Part shown: piece by piece, positions 1 to 6,594 of the stretch
Layout of the letters: the number at the start of each line of letters is the position of its first letter
Numbering within the stretch: position 1 is the first letter of the stretch
Translations under genes and position numbers: made by a program
Notes under the pieces: model-generated
Told to the model about the DNA's origin: nothing
Seen by the model: only the letters and a program-made list of their open reading frames with translations
Databases searched by the model: none
NCBI GenBank assembly: GCA_002336725.1
Contig: DDEO01000097.1
Span: 6,704 to 15,611, forward strand
Reading direction: 5' to 3'
Source of the DNA: Bacteroidetes bacterium UBA1952
GTDB lineage: Bacteria > Bacteroidota > Bacteroidia > Chitinophagales > Chitinophagaceae
DNA: 8,908 nt

Positions 1-66
1 ATGAGGGTTGATTGTTGTTGATGAAGGTGATAGGGGTTGATTACCGACTTTTATTTCTTGTGTCAT
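1..66 (-). CDS. Possible 5' end of an unidentified gene, cut by the left window edge
   Basis: On the minus strand an ATG at 66-64 opens a frame that stays open for 22 codons to the window edge. It begins MTQEIKVGNQPL and continues as a polar stretch rich in Ser and Thr. A purine-rich GAAAGG (75-70) stands three bases upstream and could act as a weak ribosome binding site; it is the last part of the heptamer array. The gene would be divergent from mutY and share its upstream region. I do not recognise the N-terminus, and 22 codons are too few to prove coding. A nine-base direct repeat, GGGTTGATT on the plus strand, occurs at 5-13 and 34-42 inside it, so non-coding repetitive DNA is the alternative. 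Confidence 0.35.
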   Translation of the reverse strand, partial: MTQEIKVGNQPLSPSSTTINPH

Positions 67-70
67 AATC

Positions 71-154
71 CTTTCATCTTTCGTCTTGATACTTTCGTCT
101 TTCGTCTTTCATCTTTCGTCTTTTGTCTTTCGTCTTTTGTCTTTCGTCTTTCGA
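71..154. repeat. Heptanucleotide tandem array, 12 units of CTTTCGT type
   Basis: Twelve consecutive 7-base units run from 71 to 154 without a break in register. Six are exactly CTTTCGT; the others are CTTTCAT (two), CTTTTGT (two), CTTTCGA and the more divergent CTTGATA. On the minus strand the unit reads ACGAAAG. The array lies in the divergent intergenic region, 3-4 bases before the possible leftward start codon and 74 bases before mutY. Seven is not a multiple of three, so the array is unlikely to be coding. It resembles the heptamer short tandem repeats (STRRs) known from cyanobacteria. Slippage could change promoter spacing, but the interruptions would lower slippage rates. Confidence 0.9.
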
Positions 155-228
155 GCCTTCCGCATCCATTCCGGCCTGAAATTGTTATCTGAAAGCACAA
201 AGACTTTCTGCGCCCTACGCGCATCTCC

Positions 229-1287
229 ATGAACTTTTTCACCCCTGCCCTGCTCCACTGGCACGCGCATCACAATCAGCGCACGCTGCCCTGGAAAGGC
301 ATCGCCGACCCATATAAAATCTGGCTTTCGGAGATTATTCTCCAGCAAACCCGCGCCGAGCAGGGCCGCCCCTACTACGAGCGTTTCACCGAAGCCTACC
401 CGACGGTTCACGACCTGGCCCGCGCACCCGAAGATGAAGTTTTCCGGCTCTGGCAGGGACTGGGTTACTACAACCGCTGCCGCAATCTGCTGGCTACAGC
501 CCGCACCGTGAGCGAAGATTTGGGTGGGAAATTTCCGGAAACTTATGAAGGATTGCTGGCGCTCAAGGGCATTGGTCCCTACACCGCAGCGGCCATTGCT
601 TCGTTTGCCTTCGGGCAGCCCCACGCCGTGGCCGATGGCAATGTATATCGGGTGCTGGCACGCTACCTGGGCATTTTTACCCCGCCGGCAACGACTGAAG
701 GAAAGGCCGTATTTTCCGGAAAAGCAAATGCACTATTAGAAAAAAACGACCCCGCTGCCTGGAATCAGGCGATTATGGATTTGGGCGCTACCGTCTGCAC
801 ACCGCAAAATCCGCGCTGCGCGGTTTGTCCGCTGCACCGTCATTGCTACGCTTTTCAAAAAAACGCCATCGCCGAACTGCCCGCCCGCATGGCCAAGGCG
901 CCGCTCCGGCAACGTTTTCTGCACTATCTGATTCTGGAAGCCGGGGGCGAAATCTGGCTTTCGCGCAACGACGATATGGCGGGCATCTGGCGCGGTCTGT
1001 ATCAGCCTTTTCTCATCGAGGCAAACGAAGCACTCGACACCAAAACGCTGGCCGCGCACCCCGATTTCCGGAAATTGGCCCCCGATGTCGGCGCACTGCA
1101 ATACGAAGGGCATCTGCAAAGAAAGCTCACCCATCAGGCGCTCGACATCCGGTTTTTTCGCCTGCGCGTTTCCGGAAAACCGGCAGTACTTTCCGGAAAT
1201 GGCCTCTGGACGCGCCCCGACCACATCGCGCAACTGCCGCTGCCGAAGCCCATTGCCTTGTTTTTTGAAAAAAAAGCCTACTTTTAA
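229..1287 (+). CDS. mutY: A/G-specific adenine glycosylase MutY
   Basis: This base excision repair enzyme removes adenine mispaired with 8-oxoguanine or guanine, preventing G:C to T:A mutations. The 352-residue product is of normal family length. Visible motifs are LSEIILQQT (33-41) with the catalytic Glu35, the helix-hairpin-helix LKGIGPYTA (112-120), and VADGNVYRVL (134-143) with the catalytic Asp136. The iron-sulfur loop has Cys190, Cys197, Cys200 and Cys206, spaced C-x6-C-x2-C-x5-C. Residues about 230-350 form the NUDIX-like domain that recognises 8-oxoguanine. The ATG at 229 gives the usual MutY N-terminus up to the conserved PWK; no clear Shine-Dalgarno precedes it. The gene carries five TTTCCGGAAA palindromes, in all three reading frames. 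It is followed by ssb after 62 bases, the usual Bacteroidota order. Confidence 0.97.
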   Translation: MNFFTPALLHWHAHHNQRTLPWKGIADPYKIWLSEIILQQTRAEQGRPYYERFTEAYPTVHDLARAPEDEVFRLWQGLGYYNRCRNLLATARTVSEDLGGKFPETYEGLLALKGIGPYTAAAIASFAFGQPHAVADGNVYRVLARYLGIFTPPATTEGKAVFSGKANALLEKNDPAAWNQAIMDLGATVCTPQNPRCAVCPLHRHCYAFQKNAIAELPARMAKAPLRQRFLHYLILEAGGEIWLSRNDDMAGIWRGLYQPFLIEANEALDTKTLAAHPDFRKLAPDVGALQYEGHLQRKLTHQALDIRFFRLRVSGKPAVLSGNGLWTRPDHIAQLPLPKPIALFFEKKAYF

Positions 1288-1335
1288 AACCCGTTCCAAA
1301 AGGCGCGTTTACAGCACTGAATTTTGATTTTTAAA

Positions 1336-1340
1336 AAGGG
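1336..1340 (+). promoter_or_regulatory. Ribosome binding site of ssb
   Basis: AAGGG, at the end of an A-rich stretch, lies 9 bases before the ssb ATG at 1350. It is one of the few plausible Shine-Dalgarno sequences in the window and supports that start codon. Confidence 0.5.
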
Positions 1341-1349
1341 ATATAACTT

Positions 1350-1817
1350 ATGAGAGGCGTAAATAGAGTGGTATTGATTGGCAACCTGGGCCGCGACCCG
1401 GACGTGCAATATTTAGAGGGCAATATTGCCGTGGCCAAATTTCCGCTGGCTACCACCGAGAGTTATAAAGACAAAGAAGGACAAACCGTTTCGCAAACCG
1501 AATGGCATACGGTGGTACTCTGGCGCGGCCTTGCCGAACTGGCGCAAAAATACCTGCACAAAGGCTCGCTGGTTTTCATTGAAGGGAAACTCAAAAACCG
1601 CAACTGGGAAGATGCGCAGAAAATCCGGCGCTTTTCTACCGAGATTGTGGCCGATAACCTGGTGATGCTCGACCGCAAAAAAGAAGGCGATTACTCCGGA
1701 GCGAATCCTGCTTCCAACACCGCCCCACAGCCGGAAAGTGCTTCAACGGCTGCGCCTTCGGGCTATCATTCCAACAGCAATACCCCTGCCGGCGACGACG
1801 AGGTTCTGCCTTTTTAA
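1350..1817 (+). CDS. ssb: Single-stranded DNA-binding protein Ssb
   Basis: Ssb coats single-stranded DNA during replication, recombination and repair and recruits partner proteins. The 155-residue product has the bacterial arrangement. An OB-fold domain covers about residues 1-108, starting MRGVNRVVLIGNLGRDPDV and including EWHTVVLWRGLAE (51-63). A low-complexity linker rich in Ser, Ala, Pro and Asn follows (about 112-148). The acidic protein-binding tip is DDEVLPF (149-155). It lies between mutY and gldE on the same strand, 62 bases after mutY. It is the only complete gene here without a TTCCGGAA palindrome, though it is also the shortest. Confidence 0.97.
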   Translation: MRGVNRVVLIGNLGRDPDVQYLEGNIAVAKFPLATTESYKDKEGQTVSQTEWHTVVLWRGLAELAQKYLHKGSLVFIEGKLKNRNWEDAQKIRRFSTEIVADNLVMLDRKKEGDYSGANPASNTAPQPESASTAAPSGYHSNSNTPAGDDEVLPF

Positions 1818-1854
1818 ACGTCCGGACGGTGCTGCCTTTTCTTTCTGCCAAACG

Positions 1855-1878
1855 CCTTTTCTGCGCTTTAAGAAAAGG
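1855..1878. other. Weak hairpin between ssb and gldE
   Basis: Inverted repeat CCTTTTCT (1855-1862) and AGAAAAGG (1871-1878) with an 8-base loop, in the 101-base gap after ssb. No T-run follows, so it is a poor intrinsic terminator; an mRNA processing or stability element is possible. A perfect 10-base palindrome, CGTCCGGACG (1819-1828), directly follows the ssb stop codon; it is related to TTTCCGGAAA only at its TCCGGA centre. Confidence 0.3.
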
Positions 1879-1918
1879 AGCTTGGATCCGCAAAAGCGTT
1901 TCTTACCAAAGAAATAAT

Positions 1919-3331
1919 ATGCCTCTGCCTTTCGGTGCTTTCCTGCCGGCCATCGTTTTGTTTCAGGCCCCTGGCGAGCCGGTTACCAATATCACTTTCC
2001 TGACGGTCGTTGTGCTGTTGCTGCTATTGCTTTCCGGCATCACCGCAGGTGCCGAGACGGCGTTTTTTTCTCTGAAAGCCAAAGACTACAATCACCTCAA
2101 AACCCGCGACCAGTATGCCGCGCGGCTGGCTGTAAACCTGCTCCATCAGCCCAAGCGACTGATGGCGACGCTGCTGATTACCAACACATTTATCAATATC
2201 GCCATTATCATCACCAGTAGCCTGCTGGTGCGGGAATTGCTGCAGCTCAACGGGATAGACACGGCGGGCTGGCTTTCTTTTGCCATTCAGACCGCCGCCG
2301 TTTTGGTGGTGCTGGTGCTCTTCGGCGATATTCTGCCCAAGGTTTATGCCGCGCAATACAACACCCGAATGGTGCTTTTTTCGGCTCCGGTACTCAGCGT
2401 ATTCGACAATATTTTTAAGCCCATTGCCGGAACGCTGATTTCGTCGAACGCCTATATTGAAGAGCAGCTTTCGCCGCGCCCCAAGGCCAACATGACGGAA
2501 GCCGAGCTGGAAGAAGCCATTACGCAGTCGCTGGGCCACGCAGCCACCCGCTCGGAACTGAGCATTTTTAAGGGCATCCTGCGCTTCGGACAGATAACGG
2601 TGCGGCAGATTATGCGTACACGGCTCGATGTGAAGGCCATTCCGGAAACGCTTTCTTTCGCAGAAGTGCAGGCTTTTGCGGCGCAAACATCCCACTCGCG
2701 ACTGCCGGTCTATCGCAGCACACTCGATCAGATTGTGGGCATAGTGAATAGCAAGGACTTTCTGGCCCACAACGACGCGCCGGATTTCGACTGGCACACG
2801 CTGATTCGCCCCGCTTATTTTGTACACGCCGAAAAGCCCATTGAAGACCTGCTCAAGGAATTTCAGCAGCAACACATTCACCTGGCGGTCGTGGCCGATG
2901 AGTTTGGTGGCACTTCCGGCATTGTTACGCTCGAGGATATTCTGGAAGAAATCATCGGCGACATCCGCGATGAATTTGACAAAGAGGAGATTGCTTTCCG
3001 GAAACTAGATGCCCGCACTTTTTTGTTTGAAGGCCGGATGCATATCAACGACGCGTGTCGCATCAGCGGTATCAATGCCGATACCTTCGACCGGGTGCGC
3101 GGCGGCAGCGATTCGATGGGCGGACTGGTGCTGGAACTCAGTGGCCGTTTCCCGAAAATGGGCGAAAAAATCACCTGGAAAGGCTACGACTTTACAGTTA
3201 CCGAACTGGACGGTATGCGTATCAAAACCGTTGAGATGCGGATGCCGCAGGCAGTGGATACCGGAAATTTTCCGGAAAATGATGACGCGTCGCAACAATC
3301 CGGCACCGGTTTAGACCGTCGGACGCGTTGA
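1919..3331 (+). CDS. gldE: GldE-type CNNM/CorC membrane protein with CBS domains
   Basis: This 470-residue membrane protein has the CNNM (DUF21) - CBS pair - CorC/HlyC C-terminal layout. Hydrophobic segments lie near 24-41, 84-104 and 119-139, with a possible fourth near 150-165. The CBS pair covers about 227-348 and ends in the family signature DEFGGTSGIVTLEDILEE (327-344). The CorC-type transporter-associated domain spans about 358-445. Relatives are linked to magnesium/cobalt efflux. In gliding Bacteroidota GldE is associated with the Gld/type IX secretion machinery, and its position after mutY and ssb is typical. A GTG at 1829 would add 30 non-conserved residues, so I chose the ATG at 1919. 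The usual partner gldD is not directly downstream. The last 25 residues look like a variable tail and include a TTTTCCGGAAAA palindrome. Confidence 0.9.
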   Translation: MPLPFGAFLPAIVLFQAPGEPVTNITFLTVVVLLLLLLSGITAGAETAFFSLKAKDYNHLKTRDQYAARLAVNLLHQPKRLMATLLITNTFINIAIIITSSLLVRELLQLNGIDTAGWLSFAIQTAAVLVVLVLFGDILPKVYAAQYNTRMVLFSAPVLSVFDNIFKPIAGTLISSNAYIEEQLSPRPKANMTEAELEEAITQSLGHAATRSELSIFKGILRFGQITVRQIMRTRLDVKAIPETLSFAEVQAFAAQTSHSRLPVYRSTLDQIVGIVNSKDFLAHNDAPDFDWHTLIRPAYFVHAEKPIEDLLKEFQQQHIHLAVVADEFGGTSGIVTLEDILEEIIGDIRDEFDKEEIAFRKLDARTFLFEGRMHINDACRISGINADTFDRVRGGSDSMGGLVLELSGRFPKMGEKITWKGYDFTVTELDGMRIKTVEMRMPQAVDTGNFPENDDASQQSGTGLDRRTR

Positions 3332-3341
3332 AGAACAGGCC

Positions 3342-4475
3342 TCAAAATGCCGTGCCGTGCGTGCTGCGAATGACCGCAGATTTCAAAAACGGAACCGCGT
3401 TGAGCAAAGAAATCGTTGGGCTTAAAAGGGCTTCGCTGCCAAAACGCCCTTGCAGCAATCGCCCCATCCACATACGGCGGCGGAATTGCCGGTTCCAGGC
3501 GCGGGTAAAATCCCGTTCCAAGTCCGTGCGCTTTTTCGTTCTATTCAAAAAAGCACTGCCATGTTCAAAAGCGATTTTGGCGCTGTGCAGTGCCATCGAC
3601 ATTCCATTGCCACTGAGCGGCGGAATGAGGCCGGCGCTGTCGCCGAGGCAGAGGACACCGTTGATAACCGGGCTGCGTTTCTGAAAAGAGATTCCGGAAA
3701 TGGCCAGCGGTTTGGGATAAAGAAATTCGGCATCGCGCCAGATGCTCTTCAGGAAAGGATTACGGCACAGCACCGTTTCTTCCAGATTGAAGATGCTGTT
3801 TCCGGCTTTGCGCAGCGCCTCGCCGCGAACGAGATAGCACAGGCACAGCCGGTCGGCTTCTACCCGCGAAATGCCGCAATAGCCACCGCCGAAATGATGA
3901 AGCGCAATGAGGTCTTCGGGATGGTTGGCATAGCGAATATGGTGTTTGATGCCCACCCAGCCGTCGAGCACCGCGTCGGTCTTTCGCAGGAAAGGCCGTT
4001 GCAGTTGCACATCCAGATTGCTTTTCTTCCCCCAACTGCCCAGCGCCAGCTTTCCGGAAAACAGGCCGTTTGAGGTGCGCATTTCAAAACCTGCTGCCCC
4101 CAAATCCGAGATGCTTTCCACTTTAGTTTGGGTGAAAAGAACAGCGCCGGCTTTTTGGGCGCAGTCGGCCAGTGCCGCGTCGAAAGCGTAGCGGCTCATT
4201 CCAAAGCCGCCGAGCGGCAAATTGGCAGCCAGCGTTTGGCCGCCGGTTGTGCTGAGCAGAAAGCGGTCTATCTGTGGCAAGTGGTCCGTTTCCAGACCTA
4301 TCTCCTTTAAAAACGGCACGCTCTCGCGGCTGATGTATTCGCCACAGACTTTATGGCGCGGATAGTCTTCTTTTTCAAACACCGCCGTCGCAAAACCTGC
4401 GCGCGCAAAAAGCGCCGCCGCCGACAGCCCGGCAATGCCGCCGCCGATAATAAGGACCTCGTAGGAGTGCTGCAT
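3342..4475 (-). CDS. FAD-dependent oxidoreductase, geranylgeranyl reductase / monooxygenase type
   Basis: The 377-residue product belongs to the large PHBH-fold flavoprotein group. The FAD-binding Rossmann motif GGGIAG is at 11-16, with Glu34 at the expected ribose-binding position. KVCGEYIS (42-49) resembles the geranylgeranyl reductase family. A second FAD-binding motif, CLGDSAGLIPPLSGNGM, is at 276-292. In the family such enzymes either hydroxylate aromatic rings or reduce isoprenoid double bonds. As the last gene of a type III PKS operon, the first role would match SrsC of Streptomyces and the second would match the nearby UbiA; the sequence does not decide between them. The start is ATG, 311 bases after the methyltransferase stop, across a repeat-rich spacer. 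Its stop is 10 bases from that of the converging gldE. Confidence 0.85.
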   Translation of the reverse strand: MQHSYEVLIIGGGIAGLSAAALFARAGFATAVFEKEDYPRHKVCGEYISRESVPFLKEIGLETDHLPQIDRFLLSTTGGQTLAANLPLGGFGMSRYAFDAALADCAQKAGAVLFTQTKVESISDLGAAGFEMRTSNGLFSGKLALGSWGKKSNLDVQLQRPFLRKTDAVLDGWVGIKHHIRYANHPEDLIALHHFGGGYCGISRVEADRLCLCYLVRGEALRKAGNSIFNLEETVLCRNPFLKSIWRDAEFLYPKPLAISGISFQKRSPVINGVLCLGDSAGLIPPLSGNGMSMALHSAKIAFEHGSAFLNRTKKRTDLERDFTRAWNRQFRRRMWMGRLLQGRFGSEALLSPTISLLNAVPFLKSAVIRSTHGTAF

Positions 4476-4525
4476 AGGTTTAGAGAAACAAGTTCGGGTT
4501 GGATGGTGAGCGTGGGCGGCTCCAC

Positions 4526-4558
4526 AAACCTATAAGGTTTTTGAAACCTTATAGGTTT
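4526..4558. repeat. Perfect 15-bp inverted repeat made of two mini-hairpins
   Basis: AAACCTATAAGGTTT (4526-4540), a TTG loop, then AAACCTTATAGGTTT (4544-4558). The arms are exact reverse complements. Each arm is also a small hairpin (AAACCT, three-base loop, AGGTTT), so two alternative folds are possible. A T-run follows only on the plus strand, where no gene needs terminating. It lies about 50 bases upstream of the oxidoreductase start. Confidence 0.9.
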
Positions 4559-4612
4559 TTCGGCAAAAGAGGTTCGGCGGCCCCACAAAATGCGTGGGTT
4601 CGTCGGCTCAGT

Positions 4613-4696
4613 CCGTTCGGCGAAAGCTGCAATTTCGTCGGATTGTGGTGCAGGCCGTTCGGCGAAAGCTGCGCTTTCGTCGGATTATGGTGCAGG
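4613..4696. repeat. 42-base tandem duplication
   Basis: Two adjacent 42-base copies, 4613-4654 and 4655-4696, differ at about three positions. Each starts CCGTTCGGCGAAAGCTGC and ends GTGCAGG. The second copy contains the 7-bp hairpin CGAAAGC-TGC-GCTTTCG (4663-4679); in the first copy the matching arm is degraded to AATTTCG. There are no spacers, so this is not a CRISPR array. Confidence 0.9.
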
Positions 4697-4732
4697 CTGC
4701 GCCTGCATAAATGAAAGCAGGCGCAGCCTGCA
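4691..4732. repeat. GC-rich 16-bp inverted repeat made of two mini-hairpins
   Basis: TGCAGGCTGCGCCTGC (4691-4706) and GCAGGCGCAGCCTGCA (4717-4732) are exact reverse complements around a 10-base A/T-rich loop. Each arm contains its own hairpin, GCAGGC and GCCTGC around TGC or GCA. The organisation is the same as at 4526-4558 although the sequence is unrelated. Confidence 0.9.
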
Positions 4733-4743
4733 GGATAGCACGA

Positions 4744-4780
4744 CATAGGCGCAGCCTATGCCGAACGAAAATTGTTCGGC
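4744..4780. repeat. Two further small hairpins at the methyltransferase 3' end
   Basis: CATAGGC-GCA-GCCTATG (4744-4760) has 7-bp arms and a three-base loop. GCCGAAC (4760-4766) pairs with GTTCGGC (4774-4780) around a 7-base loop. These are the first structures transcribed after the methyltransferase stop and may stabilise or end the upstream message, but no T-run follows. Confidence 0.75.
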
Positions 4781-4786
4781 GAAAGC

Positions 4787-5506
4787 CTAACGAAAGTCTG
4801 TTTTTCCGGAAATCACCAGATACCGAAACGCCCATTCCCACCGAATCTGCGGCGGCGGCAGGCCGGATTTCCGGAAAATTGCTATCCAGTCGGCGCGGCG
4901 GAAGGCCCGCAAAACCGAGAGCGGCGCATCGTTTTTTACGAGGTAGCTTTTGGAAAAAAGTCGGGTCAGGGTTTTGATACTTTGATAGGCGAGCGGATGG
5001 CGGTGCAGGTCGTTGATGAAAAAGCCCAGTTGGCTATTTTGGTGCATCCACTGCATTTGCACGACCAGTGCCTCGTCGGAAAAATGATGGCAAAAAAGCG
5101 AGGAAAAAAGGATGTGTGGCCTGCCGGTTTCGCGGAAATCCACGGCTTCGTAATCGCTGCACATCCAATCTACTAATGGCTCCGGGATGCCCGAATGCAC
5201 CCTTGCATATTCAATGCATTCCGGCTTGAGGTCGATGCCGGTGAGGCGGAACGGAATGTTTTTCTCCTGAAGGAAACGGGCGATGACGCATCCTTTATCG
5301 CCGCCGCCGCAACCGATTTCGGCCACGTGCAGCGTTTCCGGAAAATCCTTCGGGAGTAAAGCCTGCAAGCCCCGCAGTGTGATGCGATGCCCACCCAAGC
5401 GGGTATTTATAACATCCAGCTCACGCAGGTTTTGGGCCAAGTCGGCGAAGGGAATATCGTCGCCGTCGAGCAGTTCTTTTTGATTGCAGCGCGATGCCCA
5501 GTTCAT
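4787..5506 (-). CDS. Class I SAM-dependent methyltransferase of the type III PKS operon
   Basis: The 239-residue product has the SAM-binding motif I VAEIGCGGGD (61-70), the acidic residue after strand beta 2 in GIDLKPE (90-96, Asp92) and a hydrophobic strand with SSLFCHHF (135-142). It most likely methylates the product of the adjacent polyketide synthase, as SrsB does in Streptomyces and BpsB in Bacillus; O- or C-methylation cannot be told from sequence. The frame is open upstream to 5746, but the ATG at 5506 overlaps the PKS stop as ATGA. That implies translational coupling and removes an 80-residue extension that only shadows the PKS. The last residues (SGKTDFR) come from a TTTCCGGAAA palindrome and the edge of the repeat cluster, so the C-terminus may be recently changed. 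Confidence 0.88.
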   Translation of the reverse strand: MNWASRCNQKELLDGDDIPFADLAQNLRELDVINTRLGGHRITLRGLQALLPKDFPETLHVAEIGCGGGDKGCVIARFLQEKNIPFRLTGIDLKPECIEYARVHSGIPEPLVDWMCSDYEAVDFRETGRPHILFSSLFCHHFSDEALVVQMQWMHQNSQLGFFINDLHRHPLAYQSIKTLTRLFSKSYLVKNDAPLSVLRAFRRADWIAIFRKSGLPPPQIRWEWAFRYLVISGKTDFR

Positions 5507-6594
5507 GCCGGTTGCAGGATAAAGCTTTCCATCGTGAGGCCCGGACCGAAGGCCACGCCAAACACCTTTTTGTCTTTTTGCGCCAGCGCGTCGGCCCACA
5601 GGCTTTTCAATACAAAAAGAATCGTGGCCGAGGAGATATTTCCGATTTGACGCAGCACTTCGTAGGAATAGCGCAGGTCGTCTTTGGTCAGTTGCAGGCC
5701 CTTTTCCAGCGCCGAGAGAATGCGTTTGCCGCCGGGATGAACGCACCAGTGGGCAATTTCTTCGCGGGTGGCTTTAGCGCGTTCCAACGCACGGTTCAGG
5801 AGCGGGGCAATATCCGCGCCCAGCAAATCGGGTACGTAGCCGGAGAGGCGCATCAGAAAACCTTTGGACGATAGGTTCCAGGCCATCTCTTCGCACCCCT
5901 GCCAAAGTACTTCGGAATAGAAATCCTGTATCTCAAAACCTTCGGCTTCGTGGGCATTTCCGGAAACCAGTGCTGCCGAAGCGCCGTCGCCAAACAAGGC
6001 AGCCGAAACAGCGCCTTCTTCTTCATAGGCATTCTGAAAATGCAGCGTACACAGTTCCGTACAAACGACCAATACTTTGGCCGAAGGGTCGGCGTTGGCG
6101 AAAGCGGCGGCCAGCTTCAGGCCGTGAATGGCGGCGTAGCAACCCATAAAATTCACGGCGGTGCGGTGCGCGTTGTGTGGAATACCGAGCAATTCCATCG
6201 CCATCAGCTCCAGTCCGGGGGCGCTGAGGCCGGTGCAGCTTACGGTGATAAAATGGGTGATATCGGCGGCTTTCAATCCGGCGGCTTGCAGGCAGTTTTG
6301 CGCGGCGGCCACGGTGAGTGCGGGCGCTTTTTCCACATAACGCTCCATGCGGGCTTCGAGCGATGGGCAGCCGCCGGCGGCTTTAAAAAAGGTTCCCTTT
6401 TCGGGATGTTCGGGAAGGAAATCGGGCAATACACTGTGGCGTTGGTCGATGCCGCTTTGATGGTAGAGAAAGCGCAACTTGCGGCCTTCGGGCGTGCCGG
6501 CAATACCATAGGCTTCCTGCATAAAATGCAAGATGTCTTCCTGCGGAATGGCGTGTTCCGGGAGTGCAGTGCCGACAGCGATGATTTTAGCCAC
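5503..6594 (-). CDS. Type III polyketide synthase (chalcone/stilbene synthase family)
   Basis: The 363-residue product is full length for the family. The active-site Cys152 is in NFMGCYAAIHGLK (148-160), His286 in WCVHPGGK (283-290) and Asn319 in GNISSAT (318-324), giving the complete catalytic triad. VSCTGLSAPG (118-127) and the C-terminal FGPGLTMES (349-357) are also typical. Such homodimers extend an acyl-CoA starter with malonyl-CoA and cyclise the chain to alkylpyrones, alkylresorcinols or similar phenolics; starter and product here are unknown. The start is GTG at 6594, chosen because it gives the usual N-terminus MAKIIAVGTALPEH. It lies inside the end of ubiA (8-base overlap), with no clear Shine-Dalgarno, so coupled translation is likely. 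The methyltransferase overlaps its stop by 4 bases. Confidence 0.95.
   Translation of the reverse strand: MAKIIAVGTALPEHAIPQEDILHFMQEAYGIAGTPEGRKLRFLYHQSGIDQRHSVLPDFLPEHPEKGTFFKAAGGCPSLEARMERYVEKAPALTVAAAQNCLQAAGLKAADITHFITVSCTGLSAPGLELMAMELLGIPHNAHRTAVNFMGCYAAIHGLKLAAAFANADPSAKVLVVCTELCTLHFQNAYEEEGAVSAALFGDGASAALVSGNAHEAEGFEIQDFYSEVLWQGCEEMAWNLSSKGFLMRLSGYVPDLLGADIAPLLNRALERAKATREEIAHWCVHPGGKRILSALEKGLQLTKDDLRYSYEVLRQIGNISSATILFVLKSLWADALAQKDKKVFGVAFGPGLTMESFILQPA

Larger units (their letters stand above)
4476..4786. other. 311-base intergenic stretch filled with small hairpins and repeats
   Basis: This spacer interrupts an otherwise overlapping operon. It holds a 33-base hairpin of A/T-rich arms (4526-4558), a 42-base tandem duplication (4613-4696), a GC-rich double hairpin (4691-4732) and two further small hairpins (4744-4760 and 4760-4780). 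The string GTTCGGCGAAAGC occurs three times (from 4615, 4657 and 4774). Open frames exist on both strands but are short and made of repeat units, so I call no gene here. The last repeat unit runs into the methyltransferase stop codon. Confidence 0.85.

Noticed and set aside
1829..1918. N-terminal extension of gldE from a GTG start
   Set aside because: The extra 30 residues are basic and not membrane-like, and the ATG at 1919 gives a start just before the first membrane segment.
2024..2881. Long minus-strand frame opposite gldE (285 codons)
   Set aside because: It lies antisense to clearly conserved CBS and CorC motifs, and its translation shows no family motif; it is a shadow of gldE.
4526..4560. 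Intrinsic terminator
   Set aside because: The T-run follows the stem only on the plus strand, while the operon is transcribed from the minus strand; no plus-strand gene ends nearby.
4613..4732. CRISPR-like array
   Set aside because: Only two adjacent 42-base copies with no spacers; the rest are hairpins of different sequence.
4499..4977. Short plus- and minus-strand frames in the repeat cluster
   Set aside because: Their translations are made of repeated units and overlap the methyltransferase end; no evidence of coding.
5507..5746. 80-residue N-terminal extension of the methyltransferase
   Set aside because: It lies entirely within the polyketide synthase gene and reads as low-complexity basic sequence; the ATGA overlap is a better start.
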